DNA of 64,000 nt from positions 1-64,000 of the forward strand of contig CATINC010000015.1 of assembly GCA_949524905.1 (NCBI GenBank), written 5' to 3'. Below are positions 37,151 to 46,875 of this stretch, piece by piece (within the stretch, counting starts at the first letter, position 1; the number at the start of each line of letters is the position of its first letter). The stretch is from Opitutia bacterium UBA7350 (GTDB lineage: Bacteria > Verrucomicrobiota > Verrucomicrobiia > Opitutales > Coraliomargaritaceae). The translations under genes and the position numbers were made by a program. The notes beneath the pieces were generated by a model. The model did no database searches. It was given only the letters and a program-made list of their open reading frames with translations, and was not told where the DNA came from.

Positions 37151-39111
37151 ACTTCTGCCCGCTCTCGGGCATCGGCTTCAATTGCAGCTTCAACTAGCTG
37201 CATGGCATCAGCAGTAGCCACTTTGACCGAACTTAATTGTTCAGCATTGGCTACATCGCTGCGACCAAAGAGGTAAAATTTAATTTTAGGCTCTGTTCCG
37301 GATCCTCGCACTGCAAAGCTGTAGCCATTTTCCAATTCAAGGAAGTAAAAGTCTTGAGATGGAATAGGCTTACCATCGACATCAATGATTTCTTCGTGTC
37401 TAAAATCAGTAAAACCAGTCACCTTAAGACCTGAGAAGGCGACCGGAGGGTTGCTTCTGTAAGCTGCCAAAATGTTGGCGATTTTCTGACTTCCCGCAGC
37501 ACCTTCATAATAAATATTAATAGTGCTTTCGAGGAAGTAGCCATGCTGTAAATAAAGCGAATCCAAATATTCTGGTACTGTCATTTGCTGTGACTGCAAA
37601 TATGCGACCATTTCGCAGAACATGACCACTGCGGCATTAGCATCCTTGTCACGTACGCGATCACTCGCCAGATAACCGTAGCTCTCTTCACCACCAAAGA
37701 CAAAAAAAGTAGCATAATCCATGAGTAAGTCGGCACGCGTCCATAAATCACATCGATCGTAGTCAAGTGCCACACCTTCCTTTTCAAGCAAGCCTTCCTT
37801 CATCTCAGCCTCATAGTCTGCCAATTTTTCGCCAATCCATTTAAAGCCAGTCAAGGTATTCACCGTCTTGATTCCATGTGATTTTGCTAAGGCTTCCTGC
37901 ATTGGACTGGTTACAAAGGTTTTAATAAGCGCCACTCGCTTACTTCCATCCTCAGGAATGACTCCAGATTCCTTTAATGTAGATATACGGTACTCCGCAA
38001 GAAGGGTTCCAATTTGGTTCCCAGAAAGAAGTATGAGTTTGCCCTTGTCATCCCGTACCGCGACCCCCATGCGATCCGCATCTGGATCCGTCGCCAAAAC
38101 AACGTTTGCATCAACCGCCTCTGCTTTTTCCATCGCCATTTTTAAGGCTTCTGCATTTTCGGGATTAGGCGACTGCACGCTTGGGAAACGACCATCGTGT
38201 TCAGCTTGCTCGGGTACCTCAATCACTTCAACGCCCAGTCCCTGAAGCGCTGGAATGGAACTGATACCACCGGTGCCGTGAATCGGAGTAAAGACCACCT
38301 TGGGCGCTTGCTTGCGCATTATTTCTGCATCAAGGGCTGCCTCTTCCAAAATCGCAAGGTAAGCGGCATCTGCGTCGGCTCCAAGGGTCACTACTTGGGA
38401 AAGATTCACTTCTAAAAAAGGGGGCACCATTTCCAGGCCAACCGCCTGCACTTGCTCCACGATTGCTTCCGCATGAGGTGCTACAACTTGAGCTCCATCA
38501 TCAAAATAAACCTTAAAACCATTATCATGGGGCGGGTTGTGACTGGCCGTAATAACGGCTCCGCAATGCGCACCATACTCCCTAACAGCAAAACTTAGTT
38601 GTGGAGTCGATCTGGGTCCATCAAAGATCAGCGCCTGCCCGCCCAGCTTATTCCACGTCGAGGCGGCCAGGAGGCAAAAATGTCTCGAGAAATGCCGGAC
38701 ATCATGCGCGATCACAAATCGAGGACGATCATGACAGCCAATACCCACCAGGTGCGCGTGAACATATTGATAAAGCCCGATGGTCGCACGTACGATATTG
38801 AAATCATTTAAGACGTTGCTGCCCACCGCCGCAAAGGCAGGTGAGCCTGAGTGATTTGCTGAACCCTGCTCAACAGAAGTGCAAACCTTTCCGATGGTAC
38901 GTCCACGCATTCCACCGGTCCCAAAAGCTAACTCACGGTAAAAGCGATCATTCAACTCTTCCCAAGCGCCCTGTTCGACTAATTCATTGATACTAGCAAT
39001 CACCCATTCAGGCAAATAATCCGCCTTTGCCCATGCAGTTAAATTACTTACGGTGCTTTCCAGCAATTCTCCGGATGCTCTCGCTACCTCTATCTTTTTA
39101 ATTGTACTCAT
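37147..39111 (-). CDS. Phosphoglucomutase/phosphomannomutase family enzyme
   Basis: A phospho-sugar mutase of 654 residues, longer than the 460-550 residue norm, of the alpha-D-phosphohexomutase superfamily. RELAFGTGGMRGRTIGKV is the substrate loop, VITASHNPPHDNGFK carries the phosphoserine, ATDPDADRMGVAV binds Mg, FVFGGEESYGYL is the sugar loop, and FAVRGSGTEPKIKFYL is the phosphate-binding end. It interconverts glucose 1- and 6-phosphate (or mannose), feeding envelope sugars. I chose ATG 39111 over a TTG two codons upstream. Extra sequence is spread within domains. Confidence 0.9.
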   Translation of the reverse strand: MSTIKKIEVARASGELLESTVSNLTAWAKADYLPEWVIASINELVEQGAWEELNDRFYRELAFGTGGMRGRTIGKVCTSVEQGSANHSGSPAFAAVGSNVLNDFNIVRATIGLYQYVHAHLVGIGCHDRPRFVIAHDVRHFSRHFCLLAASTWNKLGGQALIFDGPRSTPQLSFAVREYGAHCGAVITASHNPPHDNGFKVYFDDGAQVVAPHAEAIVEQVQAVGLEMVPPFLEVNLSQVVTLGADADAAYLAILEEAALDAEIMRKQAPKVVFTPIHGTGGISSIPALQGLGVEVIEVPEQAEHDGRFPSVQSPNPENAEALKMAMEKAEAVDANVVLATDPDADRMGVAVRDDKGKLILLSGNQIGTLLAEYRISTLKESGVIPEDGSKRVALIKTFVTSPMQEALAKSHGIKTVNTLTGFKWIGEKLADYEAEMKEGLLEKEGVALDYDRCDLWTRADLLMDYATFFVFGGEESYGYLASDRVRDKDANAAVVMFCEMVAYLQSQQMTVPEYLDSLYLQHGYFLESTINIYYEGAAGSQKIANILAAYRSNPPVAFSGLKVTGFTDFRHEEIIDVDGKPIPSQDFYFLELENGYSFAVRGSGTEPKIKFYLFGRSDVANAEQLSSVKVATADAMQLVEAAIEADARERAEV

Positions 39112-39300
39112 CGTCAAAAGTTCGCCATTTATGTGCCCAAAGGGTGACCCAATAGCAATCTCATTCCATTCTCATTGGCACAAAAAAGACCTAAACACCC
39201 TATCTTAATAATCTGCTGTTGTTTTCTTTTTATATTTTACATCTTTTGACCAACTAGATTGTCCTAGTTTAATACTGAGTAACTGGAATCAAAATTTTGC
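39112..39300. other. Intergenic stretch upstream of phosphohexomutase
   Basis: About 190 AT-rich bases between the phosphohexomutase start and the end of the broken lipoprotein gene. No RNA gene, repeat or confident promoter was seen. Confidence 0.4.
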
Positions 39301-39963
39301 TCAATTCATAAGTGATAGCATTAGAGTCTGGTCTTCGCTGAGATGCAGGCGATTCGTCATCCAACGAAAGGTTCGCTTAATAGCATCTTGATAATAGCTG
39401 GCTTCGTGAAAGACAATAATTGCGTCCGCTTGCACCTGATCACGCTTTTCTGCGTGATTTAGACTAGAAGGATAAGTCGACACCATAATACGAAGCGATG
39501 CCAGCCAGCGCCCGGTGACTTTGCCGTTAATTTTTTCTGGTCTACCTTCTGAGAAATAGAGGTTGAACACGCTAACACTGTGATCCGCTTCTAATTGAGT
39601 GATTTGCTGAAAAGACAGCGTATGATGACGCTTGGCTCGTAGAACTCTTGTAATCTGTTCACGAATTTCCTCCGCTTTTAAAACAGGAGAAATTCAAAAT
39701 ATTTCACCATTCTTTTTCGTTTTTGGAATTGAATTTCCCTTAGGCTCAAAAGATGCATTCATCAACAACGGCGGGAAGATATATACCTATGAGGGTAAAC
39801 CGATAAAATCATCTGCGTGACGAATCACACTCTTAACAAGGAAGCAATATTTTGGAAGCGTGCTCGAATTTTTAATCTGCTCTTTTAAAAAAATAGAATG
39901 TCGGCTACAGGAGCTGCTACAAAATAACAGACAAATGAGCAGTAATGCTAGTAATGACTTCAT
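39301..39963 (-). pseudogene. Lipoprotein/secreted protein gene broken by two in-frame stop codons
   Basis: One reading frame of 221 codons runs from ATG 39963 to TGA 39301, beginning with MKSLLALLLICLLFCSSSCS, a lipoprotein-type signal peptide. It contains two stops in frame: TAG at 39787-39789 and TGA at 39694-39696. The intervening and following sequence stays coding-like (VYIFPPLLMNASFEPKGN, ISPVLKAEEIREQITRVL, TFRWMTNRLHLSEDQ). No frameshift is needed, so nonsense mutations explain it best. I recognise no family. The start codon lies right at the terminator of the upstream YadA-like gene. Confidence 0.75.
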
Positions 39964-39998
39964 CCAAAAAACAGGCCCCCAAGTTACCTTGGCGGCCT
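39964..39998 (-). terminator. Terminator of the YadA-like gene
   Basis: On the minus strand AGGCCGCCAAG and CTTGGGGGCCT (39973-39998) pair over 11 bases with one mismatch around a 4-base loop, and GTTTTTT follows. It lies about 30 bases past the YadA-like stop. Confidence 0.8.
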
Positions 39999-40025
39999 AT
40001 CGCTAAATTAAATTAATAAAAAAAA

Positions 40026-40601
40026 CTACCATTGATATCCAACCCCGGCCCGAACAACTCCTTCATTAAAATCACTGGTTGAAGCAGCACCAAAGTTCAC
40101 CTGAACTCCGTCATCCAAACGTCTAGAGTAACTCAAAGCGATGCCTGTTTCTTCTTCGAAATAGGCAGCACTTATATCAAGAGCATGTGTCATCCCAGGC
40201 AGAATGGTCGTATGGGTAAGTACAGCAACCATTGCAATGCCTCGAGCGTTACGATCAGTATCTTTACGATTTGTAATAATACTAGACGCGAGTTGTTGGT
40301 CGGCAATAGCTGAAGCAGTACTCAAATTGTCAATATTAGTTTGAAGGATATTATCGGCGTCCATACGAGTTATCGCCTCAGCATCAACAGTAGATTGAAC
40401 CGAACCAGTAACTGTGTCATCTCCGGTCAGTGTAGTTAAGGCATCCTCATGATCATTGATTAAAGTAACTACATTAGCATCATAGGTGAGATCTGCCGGT
40501 GCCGTTTGAGCAGATACAGTATGCGTCAGAATCGTTAATAAAAAACCAACAGGGTAAGTTAAACGAACCACAAATTTTTTCATTTTATATTTAATTTTCA
40601 T
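40026..40601 (-). CDS. Small outer-membrane protein with a YadA-anchor-like C-terminus
   Basis: A 191-residue exported protein (signal peptide about 1-31, ending VSAQT). A Thr/Asp-rich, helical middle follows (LSTASAIADQQLASS), then TDRNARGIAMVAVL and beta strands TGIALSYSRRLDDGVQVNF and VVRAGVGYQW. The end strongly resembles the four-stranded anchor of YadA-type trimeric autotransporters, including the R-N-x-x-G-I-A entry and the final aromatic residue. If so this is a stalk-less mini-anchor. The start could be 40601 or 40583 (MKKFVV). A terminator follows. Confidence 0.65.
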   Translation of the reverse strand: MKIKYKMKKFVVRLTYPVGFLLTILTHTVSAQTAPADLTYDANVVTLINDHEDALTTLTGDDTVTGSVQSTVDAEAITRMDADNILQTNIDNLSTASAIADQQLASSIITNRKDTDRNARGIAMVAVLTHTTILPGMTHALDISAAYFEEETGIALSYSRRLDDGVQVNFGAASTSDFNEGVVRAGVGYQW

Positions 40602-40782
40602 TTTTAATAGGTTTTTATGTGTAATCGTTAAATAATTTGTGGAAATAATGGTATTAATTTTGCAACCCTAAATATTTATTTTGTTTCTTGTATGCCTGAT
40701 ACTAAATTAAGGATAAGTTTGAATTTCAAGAGATCGCAAAGGCATAATTAGATCGATCCTAGACGTTTCGCGAAAGTCAGCC

Positions 40783-42219
40783 CTAAGCAATGATCACATT
40801 AGGCCCCAGGTTATGCTTTGGTTCAAGCGCGGCCCATTGAGAGAGGAAGTCAAGACGGTCGGCGGCGAAACGCGGGCTGATTTCAAAGGAGAAAGGGGGC
40901 AAGCCGGAGGCATCGGTCTCGATTACAACACCGGCGGCTCGGAGCCAGGATGTAAACATTCGAACTTGGTCATCCGCACTACTTTGCGGGGAATCCACAC
41001 CCTCAGCGTTTTTAACGGGGCTAAAATCCTCTATACGATCAGCTTCAATAATTACGGGGTGTTTTGCGAGTGGAAGCGCATCAAAGACAAACATCTCAAA
41101 TTTCACTCCATTGGTATCTTCGGGCTGTATAGTCTCACCATTTGAATTGATGTAGGGAATCTTTTTATTTGCTCGGTGAAATGGTAGTGCGAAATCAATA
41201 TTATCGCCTCCTGCATGGGCAATAAAATCAAGGTCGAAGATATGGATCGCGACGCTACCTGCAAGGAAGCGCAATTTGCCATCCAAGGCCTTTTCTTCCT
41301 GAAGATTTTTAGGCATATCGCTGTATTCCACTACGATGTTTCGATCTCCCTGAAGACAGAAATGACCCACTTTTTCGAGTGCGTAAGCCTTAGGTACCAT
41401 TTTGGACGACAACTGGGATTTTCCCTGCACATGAAAACCAATAAAAGCAGGGTCCATGCATTGGACGATGGGATTATCGACTTGAAAATAACTGAGGGTA
41501 TCAATTCCAAGCGAGCGCATGGTATCTACCGCCCCACTGCGAACGAGGGCGCGCAAAGAACCACCATGCCCGTCCGGAGTCATTGCGATAGTCCCTTTGT
41601 CAGAAAGAAGTATTTTTCCCTCCAAGTCGACTGCCGGCACGAGACCCTGCACGATAAAATGCACCTGCTCCTCAGGCAGTCCAAAATAATTCGCAGCCTT
41701 AAATGCTTCGAGCGTAGCGGCGTTGTTGATTTCGCTGGTCAGGATGAACCAATGGATGGGTGCACCAAAACGTTCACTGCTGCGGGCAATCTTTTCAGCA
41801 AAAACCTGAAAAAGTGTTTTTTTACTAACTGGCGTTACCGGATAGGTTCCCTTCGGTCCATCATACCCAAGTCGTGTCCCCTGCCCGCCTGCAACTGTGA
41901 AAGCAGCAACACGTCCGGAGGCGATTGCTTGGGCACCTACATCACGTGCAGTATCCCATAAGGCAGGGTCACCTCCATTTTCAGGCAATGGGATGAAGGG
42001 CGCAGGATTGAGCTCGTCAAGGTTTAAGCTACCCTCATGCTGATTCAGGACAAGCGTTTGCACTAGCCTAGTGAGTTCCGCAAGATCAATGGTAGCAGCT
42101 TGTGCGAGGAGGGCCTTTTGAGCTGCCGAATCCAGTTCAGTGAAAAACTTGAAGACTTGCCCTTGCCCTGCAGCTTCAAAAGCTTCTCTTATGTTTTTAG
42201 CATTTTCAGTTATTTCCAT
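40783..42219 (-). CDS. UDP-sugar pyrophosphorylase (UAP1/UDPGP family)
   Basis: A 478-residue nucleotidyltransferase of the eukaryote-like UDPGP family. AAFTVAGGQGTRLGYDGPKG is the UTP-binding loop, TSEINNAATL and MTPDGHGGSLRAL are typical, FQVDNPIVQCMDPAFIGFH matches UAP1, and VKFEMFVFDALPLA is the family's K-F-E-x-x-x-F-D. It should make UDP-GlcNAc or UDP-glucose from the 1-phosphate, so it fits next to the phosphohexomutase in precursor supply. Which sugar is preferred cannot be read from sequence here. Confidence 0.87.
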   Translation of the reverse strand: MEITENAKNIREAFEAAGQGQVFKFFTELDSAAQKALLAQAATIDLAELTRLVQTLVLNQHEGSLNLDELNPAPFIPLPENGGDPALWDTARDVGAQAIASGRVAAFTVAGGQGTRLGYDGPKGTYPVTPVSKKTLFQVFAEKIARSSERFGAPIHWFILTSEINNAATLEAFKAANYFGLPEEQVHFIVQGLVPAVDLEGKILLSDKGTIAMTPDGHGGSLRALVRSGAVDTMRSLGIDTLSYFQVDNPIVQCMDPAFIGFHVQGKSQLSSKMVPKAYALEKVGHFCLQGDRNIVVEYSDMPKNLQEEKALDGKLRFLAGSVAIHIFDLDFIAHAGGDNIDFALPFHRANKKIPYINSNGETIQPEDTNGVKFEMFVFDALPLAKHPVIIEADRIEDFSPVKNAEGVDSPQSSADDQVRMFTSWLRAAGVVIETDASGLPPFSFEISPRFAADRLDFLSQWAALEPKHNLGPNVIIA

Positions 42220-42296
42220 CTATTAGAATTAGCTAGTTTGCTTAGGAGAAATTGCAAACCTTCTAGCGATTGGCAGACAAATTTGACCTGCTATCT

Positions 42297-42605
42297 TCAC
42301 TCTGGGGTAAAACGAAAGAGAATTTCATCTGGTCGCGTATAGCCCAATCGATCACGAGCAACACGTTCAAGAAATTCTGGATCCTCCAGTAATTGGTCAA
42401 GGTAAGCCTCTTTTTGAATGAATTCCTCTTTCGCTTGCTTGAGCTTGGCTTGCAATCGCAGTTCACGATCATGAAATTGCCTCAACTCACGCTTTGTTTG
42501 CATAAGTATGCTACCAAAGAAAAAAACCAAAATCAAGGAAGCAGCTACCAGCATGAGTGACACCGCTTGCGCAGGACTCAATGGTATTTTTCTTTTCCAT
42601 CGCAT
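42297..42605 (-). CDS. FtsB/DivIC-like septum-formation protein
   Basis: A 102-residue bitopic protein: short basic start, one helix (about 15-32), then a coiled coil (RELRQFHDRELRLQAKLKQA) and a globular end with DPEFLERVARDRLGYTRPDE. The end pattern E-x-x-A-R-x-x-L-G-x-x-x-P-x-E is the DivIC/FtsB hallmark. It should bind FtsL and FtsQ at the division site. No other division gene is adjacent. It starts 48 bases after icd's stop on the same strand. Confidence 0.88.
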   Translation of the reverse strand: MRWKRKIPLSPAQAVSLMLVAASLILVFFFGSILMQTKRELRQFHDRELRLQAKLKQAKEEFIQKEAYLDQLLEDPEFLERVARDRLGYTRPDEILFRFTPE

Positions 42606-42653
42606 TTTTTTAACTTAACCATCCAAGTTGGGATGAAAAGCAAGAACGATGGA

Positions 42654-44882
42654 TTAATCTAAAGTAGCCAACGCTGTGTTAAAGATTTCACTCGGACGCA
42701 TCGCAGCCGCCGCAAGATCCGATACGGGACGATAATATCCTCCAATCTTCATTGCTTGGCCTTGAACTGCATTGAGTTCATCGACAATGGCATCTTCTGA
42801 AGCCGCAAGCTCAGTAGCCAGCGTGATGAACCGAGCTTGTAAGGCTTCATCGTCAGATTGGCTTGCTAAAGCCTGTGCCCAATATAAGGCCAGATAGAAA
42901 TGACTCCCTCGATTATCAAGTTCACCTACTTTACGAGAAGGAGACTTGTTGGCCTCAAGGAGCTGCTCGGTAGCGGCACTCAGTGTTTTCGCAAGAATGG
43001 CAGCTTTTGGGTTATCATGAACCGCCGAAAGGTGTTCAAGTGAAACACCTAGAGCAAGAAATTCACCGAGAGAATCCCACCGAAGGTGGTTTTCTTTTTC
43101 AAACTGTTGCACATGCTTTGGCGCGGAACCCCCAGCTCCAGTTTCAAAAAGCCCACCGCCATTCATCAACGGCACAATCGAAAGCATCTTCGCGCTGGTA
43201 CCGAGTTCAAGTATCGGAAATAAATCCGTCAGATAATCACGTAAAACATTTCCGGTAACGGAGATGGTGTCTTCTCCTGCTTTAGCTCGTTCTAGTGAAA
43301 GTCGGGTTGCCTCAACCGGTGAGAGTATATGAATATCCAGATCGTTCGTTTGGTAATCCTCAAGAAAAACTTTTACTTTTGAAATAAGCTGAGCATCGTG
43401 CGCGCGCTCCGGGTTTAGCCAAAATATAGCCAGAGTGCCTGTAGCTCGAGCGCGGCTGACTGCAAGTTTTACCCAGTCTCTAATTGGAGCATCTTTTACC
43501 TGACAGGCGCGCCAGATATCACCCGCCTCAACAATATGACGCGTGAGAATGTTACCTTTGGCATCTACGATTCGAATCTCACCCTCTTGTGGAATTTCGA
43601 AGGTCTTATCATGCGATCCATATTCCTCCGCTTTCTGAGCCATCAGACCAACATTAGGAACACTCCCCATTGTAGCAGGATCAAAAGCACCGTGCTGCTT
43701 ACAAAACTCGATAGTTTCAGCATAAACGCCAGCATAGGAACGATCTGGTATCACAAAGTTCGTGTCTTGCTGAACACCATCCTTATTCCACATCTTCCCA
43801 GACGCTCGGATGGCGGCAGGCATAGATGCATCAATAATGATGTCGCTAGGAACATGGAGATTTGTGATACCACGATCGGAATCTACCATGGCGAGATCAG
43901 GGCGAGCAGCATATACTGCCGCAAGGTCGACTTCGATCGCTTCTTTTTCTGTGCGAGGCAGTTTGTTAATTTTATCGATGAAATCCCCGAGGCCGTTATT
44001 AAAATCAACACCAAGCTTTTTGAGGGTGGTATCATGTTTTACAAAAACGTCTTTGAAAAAGACTTCCACCGCATGTCCGAAAATGATGGGGTCAGAAACC
44101 TTCATCATAGTTGCTTTCATGTGCAGCGAGAAAAGAAGCCCTTCGCTCTGGGTGGCTTCAATCTCAGCAGCAAGGAACTCCCGCAGTGCCTTCACGCTCA
44201 TAAAAGTGGCGTCCAATATTTCACCTGCCTGTAACTCAAGTCCTTCTTTCAGGACCGAGGTCGATCCGTCCGCAGTGATTAATTCAATACGAGCAGTTGT
44301 CTTTGAAGAAAGGGTTAGGGATTGCTCATTGGCAAAAAAATCATCCCTAGGCATACTGGTTACGCGTGATTTTGAGGCTGCATCCCAAGTGCCCATACGA
44401 TGCGGGTGATTTTGAGCATATCGCTTAACCGCAGGAGCACAACGGCGATCGGAGTTACCTTCTCGTAAAACTGGGTTCACCGCACTGCCCTTAATTTTAT
44501 CATATCGTGCCTTGGTAGCAACTTCGTTGTCTGTACGAGGTTCTTCGGGATAATCCGGCACCGCATAACCTTGATCCTGGAGTTCTTTAATACAGGCCTG
44601 GAGTTGAGGGATAGAGGCCGAAATGTTGGGTAACTTTATTATGTTAGCATCTGGAGTCTTAGCAAGTTCGCCAAGTTCGGCCAGGGCGTCCGGCACCATT
44701 TGGTCCTGCTCTAGTGCATCTGCAAAAATAGCAAGGACACGACCGGCAAGCGAGATATCACGGGTTTCAATCGCGACTCCTGCAGCCAAAGCATAACGTT
44801 CGACAATCGGCAAAAGTGAATGCGTCGCTAAGGCAGGGGCCTCGTCGGTGATGGTATAAATAATTTTAGGGTTCTCGCTCAT
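42654..44882 (-). CDS. icd: Isocitrate dehydrogenase (NADP+), monomeric type
   Basis: A 742-residue protein, the normal size for the monomeric class, which decarboxylates isocitrate to 2-oxoglutarate in the TCA cycle and makes [25 protein letters not shown] is the substrate segment with its conserved Ser and Arg, [20 protein letters not shown] holds a metal-binding region, [16 protein letters not shown] and [14 protein letters not shown] are further class signatures. I chose ATG 44882, starting MSENPKI, because the upstream codons run into aspC. It sits 5 bases after aspC, a plausible carbon/nitrogen pair. Confidence 0.95.
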   Translation of the reverse strand: MSENPKIIYTITDEAPALATHSLLPIVERYALAAGVAIETRDISLAGRVLAIFADALEQDQMVPDALAELGELAKTPDANIIKLPNISASIPQLQACIKELQDQGYAVPDYPEEPRTDNEVATKARYDKIKGSAVNPVLREGNSDRRCAPAVKRYAQNHPHRMGTWDAASKSRVTSMPRDDFFANEQSLTLSSKTTARIELITADGSTSVLKEGLELQAGEILDATFMSVKALREFLAAEIEATQSEGLLFSLHMKATMMKVSDPIIFGHAVEVFFKDVFVKHDTTLKKLGVDFNNGLGDFIDKINKLPRTEKEAIEVDLAAVYAARPDLAMVDSDRGITNLHVPSDIIIDASMPAAIRASGKMWNKDGVQQDTNFVIPDRSYAGVYAETIEFCKQHGAFDPATMGSVPNVGLMAQKAEEYGSHDKTFEIPQEGEIRIVDAKGNILTRHIVEAGDIWRACQVKDAPIRDWVKLAVSRARATGTLAIFWLNPERAHDAQLISKVKVFLEDYQTNDLDIHILSPVEATRLSLERAKAGEDTISVTGNVLRDYLTDLFPILELGTSAKMLSIVPLMNGGGLFETGAGGSAPKHVQQFEKENHLRWDSLGEFLALGVSLEHLSAVHDNPKAAILAKTLSAATEQLLEANKSPSRKVGELDNRGSHFYLALYWAQALASQSDDEALQARFITLATELAASEDAIVDELNAVQGQAMKIGGYYRPVSDLAAAAMRPSEIFNTALATLD

Positions 44883-44887
44883 GATGA

Positions 44888-46090
44888 TTAAATTTTTCTG
44901 CAGTTCGCACAAAAACGAGTCAAGCGCTCAAGGCCTTTTTCAATGACCTCGTCGGAGGTTGCGTAACTTAGGCGCATGTAACCTGGGGCACCAAAGCCTT
45001 CACCCGGAACAATTGCGACCTTTTCGGTTTCAAGGAGTTTGGTAGCAAATTTCTCAGCACTCATACCAAGCGATTCCATCTTTGGGAACAAATAGAAAGC
45101 ACCTTGCGCTCGAGCGCATTCAATTCCATCGATCGCTCGGAGACCTTCAAGGAGTCGAAGGCGACGGCGGTCAAATACTTCCAACATACCCGCAATCGCA
45201 GTCTTCGAGGATTCCCAATTTTCCATTGCCGCAAGAGCTCCATATTGCGCAAACGTTGTGGCATTAGAACTTGTCTGACTTTGCAGACTGGCAACCGCCG
45301 TAGCAACCTGGGGATTCGCAACAAGGGTCCCCAGGCGCCAACCGGTCATCGAAAAAGTTTTACTAAATCCTGCTACGGTAATGGTAGCTTCAGCAGCTTC
45401 CTTTGAGAATGAAGCCGGGCTCACATGTTGAACGCCATCATAGAGCAGGTATTCATAAATTTCATCCGACATTATAAAAAGGCCGGCCTCGAGAGCTACT
45501 TCTACCAACGCAGCGAGTTCGTTTTCTTCGTAGATAGCTCCAGTAGGATTGGAAGGGCTATTTAAAATGAGCATCCGTGTCCGAGGCGTTATGGCTGCTC
45601 GAAGCTGATCAGGATTTATCTTAAAACCGCTTTCTTGTCCGGCAAAAACAATCTTTGGCACCCCACCCGCTAATTTAACCATTTCGGGATAACTAACCCA
45701 GTAAGGTGCTGGTATGATCACTTCATCTCCCGGGCTGATGGTGGCCAAAATAGCGAGGTAACATGAAAATTTACCACCTGGGCTCACAATCACTTGAGAC
45801 GGCTCAAGCCCAACTATCTTATTTTCAGTGCGATACTTTTCTGCAAGCGCCGCTCGAAGCTCAGGAATCCCAGGTGCCGGAGCATACTTAGTCTTTCCGG
45901 CATTGAGCGCCTCTACGCATGCAGCTTTGATAAACTCGGGCGTATCAAAGTCAGGTTCTCCAGCTCCAAACCCACAGACGTCTTCGCCAGCAGCTTTCAG
46001 TGCTTTGGCTTTTGCGTCTACGGCAAGTGTGGGTGAAGGGGCCACATTGCGGGCCCATGAAGACAGGTTGTTTGAAGATGTATCAGTCAT
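44888..46090 (-). CDS. aspC: Aspartate aminotransferase
   Basis: A fold-I class I aminotransferase of 400 residues, subgroup Ib. [50 protein letters not shown] and the PLP lysine in [15 protein letters not shown] are all standard. Subgroup Ib enzymes convert oxaloacetate and glutamate to aspartate and 2-oxoglutarate; prephenate activity is also known. I chose ATG 46090. A large terminator-like hairpin ends only 5-10 bases before this start, which is unusual and may be attenuation. icd follows 5 bases downstream. Confidence 0.9.
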   Translation of the reverse strand: MTDTSSNNLSSWARNVAPSPTLAVDAKAKALKAAGEDVCGFGAGEPDFDTPEFIKAACVEALNAGKTKYAPAPGIPELRAALAEKYRTENKIVGLEPSQVIVSPGGKFSCYLAILATISPGDEVIIPAPYWVSYPEMVKLAGGVPKIVFAGQESGFKINPDQLRAAITPRTRMLILNSPSNPTGAIYEENELAALVEVALEAGLFIMSDEIYEYLLYDGVQHVSPASFSKEAAEATITVAGFSKTFSMTGWRLGTLVANPQVATAVASLQSQTSSNATTFAQYGALAAMENWESSKTAIAGMLEVFDRRRLRLLEGLRAIDGIECARAQGAFYLFPKMESLGMSAEKFATKLLETEKVAIVPGEGFGAPGYMRLSYATSDEVIEKGLERLTRFCANCRKI

Positions 46091-46145
46091 AGAAAATAAA
46101 AAAGCGCCCCGGTTTTGTCGGGAAATCGACAACACCGGAAGCGCT
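46091..46145 (-). terminator. Strong hairpin with T run directly before aspC
   Basis: On the minus strand AGCGC, CCGGT and TTGTCG segments pair with CGACAA, ACCGG and GCGCT across 46103-46145 (16 pairs, one mismatch, a small bulge), followed by TTTTTTATTTTC that runs to the aspC ATG at 46090. It can end the H1-like message, and because it reaches the aspC start it may also act as an attenuator. Confidence 0.78.
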
Positions 46146-46205
46146 GAGTGAAAACTTCTGTCTCGGCAAAAGCAAGCCTAGCCTAAGAAGAGAATCAGTG
46201 ACCCG

Positions 46206-46493
46206 TTACTTCTTGCGAGCTTTGGTAGCTTTTTTCTTAGCGGCTTTCTTTACCGCTTTCTTTTTAGCAGGTGCTTTCTTTTTGACGGCTTTTTTAACAG
46301 CCTTCTTTTTGGCAGGTGCTTTCTTTTTTGCTACTTTTTTCTTTGTAGCTTTTTTAACAGCCTTTTTCTTGGCTGGAGCTTTCTTCCTTGCTACTGTTTT
46401 CTTTGTAGCTTTTTTAACAGCCTTTTTCTTGGCTGGAGCTTTGCGGACAGCTTTCGCGGCCACTTTTTTCTTTGTTACTTTTTTCTTAGGCAT
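46206..46493 (-). CDS. Histone H1-like Lys/Ala/Pro repeat protein
   Basis: A 95-residue protein of almost only Lys, Ala, Val, Thr, Arg and Pro, built from repeats of the type KKAPAKKKAVKKA. It resembles histone H1 C-terminal tails and the bacterial Hc1-like DNA-binding proteins. A nucleoid-compacting or phosphate-like polyanion-binding role is inferred from charge and is not specific. The repeat units are nearly identical at DNA level (e.g. around 46320 and 46380), so copy number may vary. It is followed by the hairpin before aspC. Confidence 0.8.
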   Translation of the reverse strand: MPKKKVTKKKVAAKAVRKAPAKKKAVKKATKKTVARKKAPAKKKAVKKATKKKVAKKKAPAKKKAVKKAVKKKAPAKKKAVKKAAKKKATKARKK

Positions 46494-46875
46494 AATTTTA
46501 GTTATGGGGTTAGGAGTAGAATTACTTTTCCTGAGATTTAAAGAGAAGCTGTATGTGAGGTCGCTTCCGAGCTACTTTGAGCATACATCAAACGGACTTT
46601 TAGCAAAACCAGCATCTCAAGTTGATTTCTAAACTCAACATGGACAGTTGATAAAAACGCAAGAAAAGCTTGAGCTGTTTCGATGATAAAATTGCTCAAA
46701 AGTTGACGCCGAAGGCACTGCAACTTGAAAATTGAATCCTGCTGCAGATCAAAAGTAAAAGGGTTGGTCGCAACTTGCGTCATAGAGTAACTACGAGTGA
46801 ATAGAAGTGACTTGAGACATCGCATTGTCAATACATTTCGCTTGGCAAAGTTATTGCTCAACATGCACAAAAAAT
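46494..46875. other. Gene-poor 382-base gap with one doubtful ORF
   Basis: Between the H1-like start and the LolA-like stop. A minus frame 46538-46864 (108 codons, ATG at 46864) begins 11 bases after the LolA-like stop and has some Leu/Phe-rich helical character (LLSNFIIETAQAFLAFLSTV), but no known family pattern. The rest of the gap shows no repeat or RNA gene and presumably contains the H1-like promoter. Confidence 0.5.
46538..46864 (-). CDS. Possible small protein, doubtful
   Basis: An open frame of 108 codons in the gap described for 46494-46875. It holds one hydrophobic segment and no motif I recognise. It is on the same strand as its neighbours and spaced like an operon gene, which is the only support. 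It may be noise. Confidence 0.25.
   Translation of the reverse strand: MLSNNFAKRNVLTMRCLKSLLFTRSYSMTQVATNPFTFDLQQDSIFKLQCLRRQLLSNFIIETAQAFLAFLSTVHVEFRNQLEMLVLLKVRLMYAQSSSEATSHTASL

Noticed and set aside
41215-41961. 248-codon plus-strand frame over the UDP-sugar pyrophosphorylase
   Set aside because: It is antisense to a gene with full family signatures and reads as non-protein-like sequence.
43536-44234. 232-codon plus-strand frame over icd
   Set aside because: It is a shadow of the monomeric isocitrate dehydrogenase frame and has no recognisable motif.
46198-46632. Hydrophobic Phe/Ala/Leu-rich plus-strand frame
   Set aside because: It is the complement of the Lys-rich H1-like gene; long Phe runs follow from reversing AAA/AAG codons.
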